Assembly (NCBI GenBank): GCA_021162925.1
Contig: JAGGXQ010000109.1
Location: 1 to 7,895, forward strand
Length of the DNA stretch: 7,895 nt
DNA from: Nitrososphaerota archaeon
GTDB lineage: Archaea > Thermoproteota > Nitrososphaeria > Nitrososphaerales > JAGGXQ01
Direction of reading: 5' to 3'
Shown: positions 1-5,731 of the stretch, piece by piece
Layout of the letters: every line of letters starts with the position of its first letter
How positions within the stretch are numbered: position 1 is the stretch's first letter
Translations under genes and position numbers: made by a program
Notes under the pieces: model-generated
Databases searched by the model: none
The model's input: only the letters and a program-made list of their open reading frames with translations
What the model was told of the DNA's origin: nothing

Positions 1-426
1 GAGCAGCGTTATCTCCATTACCCAGTCGGCAGCCGTCAGCGCCCAGCCCACATCGTAGGCGTATATCCCCATGAATATCAGCTGGTAGATGCCTATTATG
101 AAGTTCATGTCTCCAGCCAGCTTGAGGTCTAGTCCGTACCAAGGCGCGATCACGAATATCAACCAGTTGAGGGCGTACATGAGCGGGGTTATGGTGAACA
201 GCAGCTGCACGGCTGCTGCCGCACCGGTCGTGCCGAGTGGTGCTCCTATGACCGTCCAGCTGGCTTGGAACAGCAGCGTCATGAAGGCTGGTAGGGAACC
301 GACTATTGCGAGCTCCTTCATCAGGGTCTCGGACTTCGCGTCTATTCCTACGTTTGCGAGTCCCCACACGAATAGGCCGAAGGTCAGTCCCATCATTCCG
401 TAGGCAACCGCAGGTAATCCGGGCAT
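1..426 (-). CDS. Polytopic membrane protein of unknown function, C-terminus cut by window edge
   Basis: The frame is open from the ATG at 426-424 through the left window edge, giving 142 visible residues with no stop, so the gene is partial. It is strongly hydrophobic, with probable membrane segments near residues 5-26, 38-58, 70-95 and 106-124, and a fifth beginning near 128. There is no cleavable signal peptide. The start is well supported: a GGTGA Shine-Dalgarno core lies 6 nt upstream, inside the last codons of the preceding dehydrogenase gene, and the two genes are only 6 nt apart, so they are probably co-transcribed and translationally coupled. That makes a transporter or channel for the dehydrogenase's substrate or product a reasonable guess. 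Size and topology could fit a small channel family such as AmiS/UreI, but I cannot see a diagnostic motif. It shares the GGA-rich glycine codon use of the dehydrogenase (8 of 15). Confidence 0.8.
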   Translation of the reverse strand, partial: MPGLPAVAYGMMGLTFGLFVWGLANVGIDAKSETLMKELAIVGSLPAFMTLLFQASWTVIGAPLGTTGAAAAVQLLFTITPLMYALNWLIFVIAPWYGLDLKLAGDMNFIIGIYQLIFMGIYAYDVGWALTAADWVMEITLL

Positions 427-432
427 TTTTTC

Positions 433-440
433 TCACCACC
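433..440 (-). promoter_or_regulatory. Ribosome binding site embedded in the end of the dehydrogenase gene
   Basis: On the minus strand the bases GGTGGTGA contain the GGTGA core complementary to the archaeal 16S rRNA 3' end. They end 6 nt before the ATG of the membrane protein gene and include the TGA stop of the dehydrogenase. This decides the start of the downstream gene and points to coupled translation. Confidence 0.7.
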
Positions 441-1704
441 TACTCTTCTTTATGAAGGCATCATACGGAACCCACTTCGCCTCATACGGAACCCTCGGGA
501 CCTGCTGGGCTATGCGCTGCCCGATCTGATCCACGTGCTTCATGGCGTAGAATACGAGCTCCGGTCCGTTGACCAGTAGCTTGTACGCACCCATCTGCTC
601 GGCAGCCGCCCCGTAGGTCATGAAGAACTCGGTCTGTATCGTCTCGGCCGCGGCGCAGGCCTTCTCGGCTGCCTTCCACAGATCCTCGTCGGTCGGCTCT
701 CCCTCCTTGAATCCTATCTCCCTGAAGTTTATCGGCAGGCCGACTTTGTGTAGCCAGACGAAGTTCTCGATTATCTCCTCCTTGGGCCAGTCCTCCATCA
801 CCATCTCACACATGGCACCGAAGGCGACGAGCTCTCCGTGTATCGGCCTCTTCTCCTCGGGTATCTGGTGCTCCAAGGCGGTCAAACCGTTGTGTACAGA
901 GTGGGCGGCGGCCAATCCGGTGCTCTCGAACGATATACCGCTCCAGAGTATGTTGGTCTCTATTATGGCTTCTAGAGCTGGGGTTACCGCATGCGCCCTT
1001 ACGGCGTCCATCGCCAGCTCCCCGTACTTCAGCAACCTCTTATACTGCTCTTCTGCCATCATGGCGGTCAGATCGGTGGAGCCACCTATCCAGTCGGGCT
1101 TCAGCAGGAGGTTCTTCGAACCACTCCTGACGCAAGCCAGACCCTCGTACTTCTTGGAGAACGCATCTCCCATGCCTCCCGCAAGGTACCTCGCAGGGGC
1201 TTCGGCTATCACCTTGCTGTCCACTATTACGGCAGCGGGGTTCCAGTCCTGGAACCAGTACTCCTTGAATACGTGCTCCGTCGTGTAAATTACCGATAGG
1301 GCGCTGGTCGGGGCGTCCGTTGCCGCTATCGTAGGCACTATTACCGAGTTTCCTCCTAGGTTCAAGGCGACGGCCTTTCCAGCATCTATGACCTTCCCTC
1401 CACCTACGGCTATGACACCATCGCATCCGTTCTCCTGCCCTATCTTCGTCAGCCTGTCTATTTCGGGCTCACAGCACTCGGGGCCATATTCGGGCTGACC
1501 GAATGAAACCCTTACGTACTGGACTCCCTCCTTCTCTAGAGCGGAGAACAGCCCCGCCTTCTCGGCGGCGGCCGTGGCCCTCTTTCCTCCGACGACGAGC
1601 GGCTTCTTTATGGCGGCTTTGATGATCTTTCCGGAGGCTCCTAGAACTCCTGGACCGAGCAAGAACTTCCTTGGGAAGCCGACGATTTTGATGCCTGGAA
1701 TCAT
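433..1704 (-). CDS. Glycerol dehydrogenase-like, zinc-dependent member of the iron-containing alcohol dehydrogenase superfamily
   Basis: The 423-residue protein aligns from memory along most of its length with bacterial GldA, which oxidises glycerol to dihydroxyacetone with NAD. Visible motifs are the nucleotide-binding GGGK at 101-104, PTIAATDAPTSALSVIYT at 124-141, GDA around Asp180, FESTGLAAAHSVHNGLT at 259-275, and HGELVAFG at 289-296. Asp180, His268 and His289 match the three GldA zinc ligands. The protein is about 55 residues longer than typical GldA: there are insertions near 200-210, 278-288 and 376-388, plus a tail of about 22 residues after the family's usual end (DQIGQR at 392-397). 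The ATG at 1704-1702 sits 23 nt after a TATA box, which suggests a leaderless mRNA. The gene is followed after 6 nt by a membrane protein. The actual polyol or hydroxyketone substrate cannot be read from sequence; sn-glycerol-1-phosphate dehydrogenase is less likely because the GldA signature motifs match better. Confidence 0.9.
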   Translation of the reverse strand: MIPGIKIVGFPRKFLLGPGVLGASGKIIKAAIKKPLVVGGKRATAAAEKAGLFSALEKEGVQYVRVSFGQPEYGPECCEPEIDRLTKIGQENGCDGVIAVGGGKVIDAGKAVALNLGGNSVIVPTIAATDAPTSALSVIYTTEHVFKEYWFQDWNPAAVIVDSKVIAEAPARYLAGGMGDAFSKKYEGLACVRSGSKNLLLKPDWIGGSTDLTAMMAEEQYKRLLKYGELAMDAVRAHAVTPALEAIIETNILWSGISFESTGLAAAHSVHNGLTALEHQIPEEKRPIHGELVAFGAMCEMVMEDWPKEEIIENFVWLHKVGLPINFREIGFKEGEPTDEDLWKAAEKACAAAETIQTEFFMTYGAAAEQMGAYKLLVNGPELVFYAMKHVDQIGQRIAQQVPRVPYEAKWVPYDAFIKKSRW

Positions 1705-1727
1705 GTTTTGTATTTAGAATGGGGTAG

Positions 1728-1735
1728 TTAATAAA
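1728..1735 (-). promoter_or_regulatory. TATA box of the dehydrogenase/membrane-protein unit
   Basis: On the minus strand TTTATTAA, preceded by the purine-rich CAAAAG (a possible BRE), ends 23 nt before the ATG of the dehydrogenase. Archaeal transcription normally starts about 25 nt past the TATA centre, so the transcript would begin at or just before the start codon. The surrounding 90-bp gap is AT-rich compared with the rest of the window. Confidence 0.6.
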
Positions 1736-1786
1736 CTTTTGCCTCTATATTTTAGTTAATGGCCTAAATTTTATTAGCCGTAAGGG

Positions 1787-1791
1787 AAAAA
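1787..1791 (-). terminator. Possible T-tract terminator after the cofE-like gene
   Basis: The cofE-like gene ends in a double in-frame stop, TGA TAA (1797-1792), followed at once by a run of five T on the minus strand and then AT-rich sequence. Short T tracts are typical archaeal intrinsic termination signals, but five T is a weak one and no hairpin was seen. Confidence 0.3.
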
Positions 1792-1794
1792 TTA

Positions 1795-2604
1795 TCACAA
1801 ATGATCATACCGTTTCATGCCTTCCCCGGCCATGCCGTTGGCGATCCCCCTCAGGTACACGCAGATATCCGGATCGACGGCCATCTCCCTCTCGTCCATC
1901 TCTTCGTCGATCAGCTCCCATAAGCCTTCGCCCCTGGCTAGGACTACGGGCGTCGATTCGCCCGCCTCCCCCATTAAAAGCTGGGCCGAGGAGCAGAGCT
2001 CGTCGGCTATGGCCCTCACCGTCGCCCTCAAAGGCTTCCCGAATAGGTCCATCTTGCCCCTTTCATCCTTTATCGGTCTTATCCCGGATACCCCTACCGC
2101 CAAACCGATCGTCCCCCTCCTCCCAGGCAAGAGGCCGCTGTCGCTTATGATCACCCCTACCCTGGTGCCGAGCTCGACCAGGAAACTCAGCCTTATCACA
2201 TCTGCCACCTCGTAGGGATCTTTGGGAGGTAGGATCACGTGCCCATCCTTGACGTTAGATCGATCTATGCCAGCGTTCGGGACGAGCGTCGAGTTCCTGT
2301 AGGTTAGCACGAACCTGGGCACGCCCCCTATCAGCCTTTCCGATTCTCTCATTATGAGCTCCATAAGAGGTGGAGGGATCGAGTACTTCTTCCCGAGCTC
2401 TTCGGCCTCCTTCCCATATACCACATCCCTTAGGCTGACGAGCCTGCCTTGAGACATCGATACGAACTTGCTCGATATGATGAGAACGTCCCCCTCCTTC
2501 AGGCTCACGCCGTTCTCTTCGAGCGCCTTCCTAATGGTATGAAAAAGGTCGAACGGGCCTTCCCTCCTCCCCACCCTTATCTGGAAGAACTCCAGCTTCA
2601 ACAC
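1795..2604 (-). CDS. cofE: Coenzyme F420-0:L-glutamate ligase (CofE) family protein, variant active-site loop
   Basis: CofE adds L-glutamate residues to F420-0 using GTP and a divalent metal, in the cytoplasm. The 269-residue protein shows the family's landmarks in order: EGDVLIISSKFVSMSQGR at 37-54, NAGIDRSN at 110-117 with metal-site Asp114, the phosphate/metal loop starting ISDSG at 153-157, RGTIGLAVGVSGI at 163-175, DLFGKPLRATVRAIADEL at 186-203, and LLMGEA...TPVVLARG at 209-225. Canonical CofE has DTFGRPxRxGQ in the loop; here it reads DSGLLPGRRGTIG, so this may be a divergent subfamily with unproven activity. The start is a GTG 3 nt after the dph2 stop, and a TTG follows immediately as an alternative. 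It is the last gene of the L10e-dph2 operon, an odd partner for an F420 enzyme. Confidence 0.85.
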   Translation of the reverse strand: MLKLEFFQIRVGRREGPFDLFHTIRKALEENGVSLKEGDVLIISSKFVSMSQGRLVSLRDVVYGKEAEELGKKYSIPPPLMELIMRESERLIGGVPRFVLTYRNSTLVPNAGIDRSNVKDGHVILPPKDPYEVADVIRLSFLVELGTRVGVIISDSGLLPGRRGTIGLAVGVSGIRPIKDERGKMDLFGKPLRATVRAIADELCSSAQLLMGEAGESTPVVLARGEGLWELIDEEMDEREMAVDPDICVYLRGIANGMAGEGMKRYDHL

Positions 2605-2607
2605 GGC

Positions 2608-3597
2608 TCAGAGCCAGTCGGGCTTTTTAAGCATGTCCCCAAGCTCCTCCCCTCTCCAGAGCCTGAAGAGCGCATACGCCTGAGGGACGGAGAGGACGGG
2701 CTTCGAGAACACCTCGTCCATCGATATCCTAGGGCATGCGGTCTGAATGAACGCATCTAGCCCGAAAAGGGAGAGCCGATCCTCCCTCACCTCCCTCATC
2801 GCGAGGAGCCTCGCCCTCTTACCGAATCGCTTTAGCTCGTTCGAGAGCTTTAGAGCCTCCTTAACCCTCATCTGCCCCTCTTTGAGCCCTATCACGACCC
2901 CGAAGCTTTCGGCATCTAGGGCCCTGTAGACCCCCAGGATCGCCTTCTTCAGGGCTTCCCTCGCCGAGGCTTCAACATCCCTGACCTCTTTGAAGTGGGG
3001 ATCGAGTATGAGCACGGGCTTGCCCGTGGCCAGAGCGACGCCTATCGGGTGAAACGTCCCCTGACCCAAAAAGAGGAAGGCCTCGACCTCGTCCTTTATC
3101 TCGTAAGCCGTGTAGAACTGGCATCCCAGGACCTGCCCATCCTTCAGCCATCCCCTCCCCCTTCCGATCATTACTTCATAACCTAGTCGCTCCAGCATCT
3201 CTTTCACCTCCTCGAGGGCCCAGAGGTCTTGGCAAATGGTGACCAGCCCGACCCTCTTCAGCCCCCCGAACCCTTCGGCGAACTTCGATACGACCTCCTC
3301 GAACCCCACATCGTAGCTCGCCCTTACGAAGAGCGTCTTACCCACCCGCTCGGTGGCGATTTCATGCCCTACGTGTATCGATAGATCCGCACCCAGGGCA
3401 TCGGCCTCCAGATTGGTCGTATCGCAAGCGCCGTATACCGCATCGCCTATGGTGATAACCTCTATTCCCTTGTCCTCTATCTCGCTCACGAGCCCATCGA
3501 GGTAGGGTAAGATGCCGTCCGGCGCGCTTAGAATTACCCTCTTCGGCCTCTCCCTTTCAAGCTCTTCGAATATCCTATCCCTGTCTATCCTTAGCAT
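2608..3597 (-). CDS. dph2: 2-(3-amino-3-carboxypropyl)histidine synthase, archaeal Dph2
   Basis: Dph2 makes the first step of diphthamide: a [4Fe-4S] enzyme, acting as a homodimer in archaea, cleaves S-adenosylmethionine to a 3-amino-3-carboxypropyl radical and attaches it to a histidine of elongation factor 2. The three cluster cysteines spread over the three domains are visible as Cys58 (AVYGACD), Cys159 (VLGCQF) and Cys288 (QTACPR), at almost the same spacing as in the Pyrococcus enzyme (59/163/287). A further cysteine, Cys122 (TICQD), is not one of these ligands. Length is 329 residues, normal for the family. I chose the ATG at 3597-3595 because a GAGG lies about 9 nt upstream and the N-terminus then matches homologues; a TTG two codons earlier is possible. 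The start overlaps the L10e gene by 23 bp, so translation is probably coupled. Confidence 0.93.
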   Translation of the reverse strand: MLRIDRDRIFEELERERPKRVILSAPDGILPYLDGLVSEIEDKGIEVITIGDAVYGACDTTNLEADALGADLSIHVGHEIATERVGKTLFVRASYDVGFEEVVSKFAEGFGGLKRVGLVTICQDLWALEEVKEMLERLGYEVMIGRGRGWLKDGQVLGCQFYTAYEIKDEVEAFLFLGQGTFHPIGVALATGKPVLILDPHFKEVRDVEASAREALKKAILGVYRALDAESFGVVIGLKEGQMRVKEALKLSNELKRFGKRARLLAMREVREDRLSLFGLDAFIQTACPRISMDEVFSKPVLSVPQAYALFRLWRGEELGDMLKKPDWL

Positions 3598-4084
3598 CCC
3601 CAAGCCTCAGGATCTCTATCCTCGTCGGGACGGGTAGCTTGCTCGCCCCGACCTTTAAGGCGGCCTTCGCCTTCTCGAGGTCCTTGCTGTTGATCCTGAG
3701 CTCGAACAGCACGCTCCCTTCCCTGACCCTCGCGGCCAAGTTCACGGGCTTCCCCCAAGCCCTCCTCATCCCTTCCTGAAGCCTATCGGCCCCGGCCGTG
3801 GTTATCATCTTGTTCTCCCTGAGGATCACGTGAGGGTACTGCCTCAGGACGAGGTAGTAGTCCCCGACGTCCTTTATCGCCTTGTTTATCGCAACCCTCG
3901 CCGCCTCTAGGGCGTTCTGCCTTATCTGCGCCCTCTCCTTGCTCACCAGGAGGAGCTTGAGATCGTATTCACCCTTAGGGTTCCCTAGGTTGAACTTGGC
4001 TATCCTTAGCCCTGGGACGCCCGGCACGTACTCCTTCCTAGTGAGGGGCATCCCGACCGGTATCCTGTAGTTTCTGCCTTTCAT
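3575..4084 (-). CDS. rpl10e: 50S ribosomal protein L10e (uL16 family)
   Basis: This 169-residue protein of the large ribosomal subunit lies near the peptidyl transferase centre and A-site tRNA. Diagnostic stretches are RKEYVPGVPGLRIAKFNLGN at 16-35, QIRQNALEAARVA at 53-65, YPHVILRENKM at 83-93, AGADRLQEGMRRAWGKP at 97-113, and LPVPTRIEI near the C-terminus. The form of these motifs resembles crenarchaeal and other TACK L10e proteins more than euryarchaeal ones, as far as I recall them. It is the first gene of an operon with dph2 and the cofE-like gene. The ATG start gives the expected N-terminus (MKGRNYRIP), and a TATA box ends 28 nt upstream, leaving only a few bases of leader. Glycine codons are mostly GGG (10 of 14). 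Confidence 0.96.
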   Translation of the reverse strand: MKGRNYRIPVGMPLTRKEYVPGVPGLRIAKFNLGNPKGEYDLKLLLVSKERAQIRQNALEAARVAINKAIKDVGDYYLVLRQYPHVILRENKMITTAGADRLQEGMRRAWGKPVNLAARVREGSVLFELRINSKDLEKAKAALKVGASKLPVPTRIEILRLGDAKDRQG

Positions 4085-4112
4085 CCCGATCCGGCAAAGT
4101 TAAATCGCCGCC

Positions 4113-4120
4113 AATAAAAA
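4113..4120 (-). promoter_or_regulatory. TATA box of the L10e-dph2-cofE operon
   Basis: On the minus strand TTTTTATT, preceded by GGGAAAG, ends 28 nt before the L10e ATG. The start of transcription would then be a few bases before the ATG, so the leader is very short. No room is left for a long structured leader or L10e autoregulatory site in this region. Confidence 0.55.
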
Positions 4121-4171
4121 CTTTCCCTTGTAGGTTCCGTCCCTGGCGTGCTCGGATTTTACGGAGTAAGC

Positions 4172-4180
4172 TTTTTAAAA
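4172..4180 (+). promoter_or_regulatory. TATA box of the small membrane protein gene
   Basis: TTTTTAAAA ends 24 nt before the ATG at 4205, the spacing expected for a leaderless or near-leaderless transcript. It lies downstream of the upstream GTG at 4148, which argues against that GTG being the start. It is divergent from the L10e promoter, about 50 bp away. Confidence 0.6.
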
Positions 4181-4204
4181 TTCCGCCCGTCATGCGAAAG
4201 GAAA

Positions 4205-4573
4205 ATGGGCGAAAAGCACGAATTCGAGGGTTTGATCTTCGTAGCCTGCATGTTCATCGGCGGCGGCATCGGCCTGGCCTTTGGCAGACCCGACGTAGGA
4301 GGGGCCGTTGGAATGGGCGTCGGATTCCTCCTGATGGGCCTCGTCCGCACCAAAAAGATCAAGCCGACCCCGGTGGCTTTGAGTTTGCCGGGGAGCTTTG
4401 GACAGATCGCCATGATCGTCGTGGGCTTGCTTTTGATCTTTTGTGGGCTTTGCCTGCTATACGAGCCGGGGCTCTTGTATCCCTACGTGGCGAGCATGGC
4501 CGCCGTGATCTTGGGCATCCTCTTCTTGCTCGCCGGTCTTATCAGATGGGGGAAGAAAGTGAATCGGGAGTGA
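4205..4573 (+). CDS. Small four-helix membrane protein of unknown function
   Basis: I do not recognise this 122-residue protein. It has four probable membrane helices at about 8-26, 31-47, 66-86 and 92-113. The first two are rich in small-residue packing motifs: GGGIGLAFG at 19-27, and GGAVGMGVG at 32-40. A basic loop (RTKKIK at 48-53) separates the two helical hairpins, and the basic C-terminus (RWGKKVNRE) with the helix count suggests both ends face the cytoplasm. There is no signal peptide and there are no conserved charged residues inside the helices that would suggest an ion or proton path. The ATG at 4205 is preferred over a GTG at 4148 because a strong TATA box lies between the two. 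An 84-bp gap follows before the methyltransferase gene, with no clear terminator. Confidence 0.75.
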   Translation: MGEKHEFEGLIFVACMFIGGGIGLAFGRPDVGGAVGMGVGFLLMGLVRTKKIKPTPVALSLPGSFGQIAMIVVGLLLIFCGLCLLYEPGLLYPYVASMAAVILGILFLLAGLIRWGKKVNRE

Positions 4574-4627
4574 ACCGTCGGGCGCAACCGGCGGATCGCT
4601 GCAGCCTTCGGCGACTTCACCGCAAAC

Positions 4628-4635
4628 GTTATACC
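4628..4635 (+). promoter_or_regulatory. Weak TATA-like element before the Trm11-like gene
   Basis: GTTATACC, preceded by CAAAC, ends 22 nt before the TTG at 4658 and 28 nt before the GTG at 4664. Either spacing would suit a leaderless start. The match is short and the region is GC-rich, so read-through from the preceding gene is an alternative way of expressing the methyltransferase. Confidence 0.3.
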
Positions 4636-4657
4636 GACTGAGGTCGACGGAACACTG

Positions 4658-5731
4658 TTGAACGTGATATACGTCCACAGGTGGAGCGAGCTATCCCCGA
4701 TGGAGCTTAGGGCGAGATCGATAGAGCCGAAGGAGGTGGCCGAGGAGTTTTCGATACTGGAGGTGAGGAGCCTCAAAGCCCTAGAGGGTTTGGCGGGGTA
4801 CCATAAGGTCGCCGAGATCATTTCCGTTCGGGGTGAGAGGCCGGAGCTCTGGCTCGACGACAAGGCCAAGTGGACCGTATCCTTCTATGGGGAAGTCGAG
4901 AACCCAGAAAAGATATACAGCGAGCTCAAGGAGTGGGTGAACGAATCGAGCTACAAGGCCAGGCCGGTCCCTCACAGGTTCAGGTGGATGGACGGAAGGG
5001 AAGTGTCGAAGCTGATCGCCAAGGGAGGGACGGAATTCATAGTCGCGGGGCTTGGTGGCAGGGTATACTTGGGCAGAACCGTGATGGTATTCGACTACGA
5101 GTCGTTCAAGAAGAGGGATATGCTCCGCCCCTACCACGATCCGAAGGTGAACATACCATCTAGGCTCGCAAGGGCCCTGCTCAACCTGCTCTCCGCAAGG
5201 GCTGGGGAGAGGCTTCTAGACCCGTTCTGCGGGATGGGGACGATCCTTCAGGAGGGGGCCATGATGGGGCTCAGGCCCTACGGCCTCGACATAAGCAAAA
5301 AGATGGTGAAGTACGCCAGGGCGAACTCGGCTTGGCTGGCCAGGGAGGAGGGGGTCGAGGACTTCGGGGCTAGGATAAAGGTGGGGGATGCGAGGGAGCT
5401 GACCAGGTACTTCAGAGAGGAGAGCATGGACCTAGTGGCCACCGAGCCCGTCCTGCTCCCCTACATAAAGGGGCTGCCGAGCAGGAGGAGGGCCATGAGG
5501 CTCCTTAAGGATGTGAAGGAGGTGTACGAGGCGGCGATCGAAGAGATCGTGAAGGTGCTGAGGCCGGGTGGGAGGTTGGGAATAGTCCTACCGGGCTTGA
5601 AGACGAACGACGGTGGGATCGCCACGTTGGAGGTGAGGGAAGCCTACGGGCTCGAACCCTTATGGAAGACCGTGAAGGTCGAGGGGGATGCGGTCCTAAG
5701 GCTCATCAACACGTTCAGAAAGCCCGCCTAG
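4658..5731 (+). CDS. Trm11/TrmG10-like SAM-dependent RNA methyltransferase family protein with T-E-P in place of D-P-P-Y
   Basis: The family methylates N2 of G10 in tRNA. The protein has 357 residues. The N-terminal half (about 1-155) is in the position of the THUMP-containing RNA-binding region. The linker RPYHDPKVNIPSRLARALLNL (157-177) and the class I fold follow: motif I LLDPFCGMGTILQEG at 186-200, acidic Asp211 (GLDIS), Asp244 (GDAREL), and LRPGGRLGIVLPG at 301-313. Motif IV should read (D/N)PPY but is ATEPVLLPY at 261-269. I recall T-E-P variants in uncharacterised members of this family, so substrate and even methylation of an exocyclic amine are uncertain. The start is TTG at 4658 or GTG at 4664; no other start codon exists in frame downstream of the preceding stop. 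The last 36 bp overlap the convergent TrmJ-like gene. Confidence 0.85.
   Translation: MNVIYVHRWSELSPMELRARSIEPKEVAEEFSILEVRSLKALEGLAGYHKVAEIISVRGERPELWLDDKAKWTVSFYGEVENPEKIYSELKEWVNESSYKARPVPHRFRWMDGREVSKLIAKGGTEFIVAGLGGRVYLGRTVMVFDYESFKKRDMLRPYHDPKVNIPSRLARALLNLLSARAGERLLDPFCGMGTILQEGAMMGLRPYGLDISKKMVKYARANSAWLAREEGVEDFGARIKVGDARELTRYFREESMDLVATEPVLLPYIKGLPSRRRAMRLLKDVKEVYEAAIEEIVKVLRPGGRLGIVLPGLKTNDGGIATLEVREAYGLEPLWKTVKVEGDAVLRLINTFRKPA

Noticed and set aside
89..403. Open frame of 104 codons on the plus strand
   Set aside because: Antisense to the membrane protein at 1-426, which has a good ribosome binding site, continuous hydrophobic helices and operon position.
620..1288. Open frame of 222 codons on the plus strand
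   Set aside because: It lies wholly antisense to the dehydrogenase, whose motifs are unmistakable; the product has no recognisable features. GC-rich coding sequence often leaves the opposite strand open.
3598..3603. TTG start for dph2 two codons upstream
   Set aside because: The ATG at 3597-3595 has a GAGG at suitable spacing and gives the expected N-terminus; the TTG has no advantage.
4148..4204. N-terminal extension of the small membrane protein from a GTG at 4148
   Set aside because: A strong TATA box (4172-4180) lies inside the extension at the correct distance for the ATG at 4205, and the extra residues show no membrane or signal-peptide logic.
4571..4657. Stop-codon read-through or selenocysteine (TGA) fusion joining the small membrane protein to the methyltransferase in the same frame
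   Set aside because: The 28 codons after the TGA happen to be open and in frame, but there is no SECIS-like element, the linker composition is not protein-like, and both flanking proteins are complete without it.
4574..4657. Small RNA or box C/D guide RNA in the gap before the methyltransferase
   Set aside because: A CTGA (possible box D) is present at 4637-4640, but no RTGATGA box C or partner boxes were found, and no convincing hairpin.
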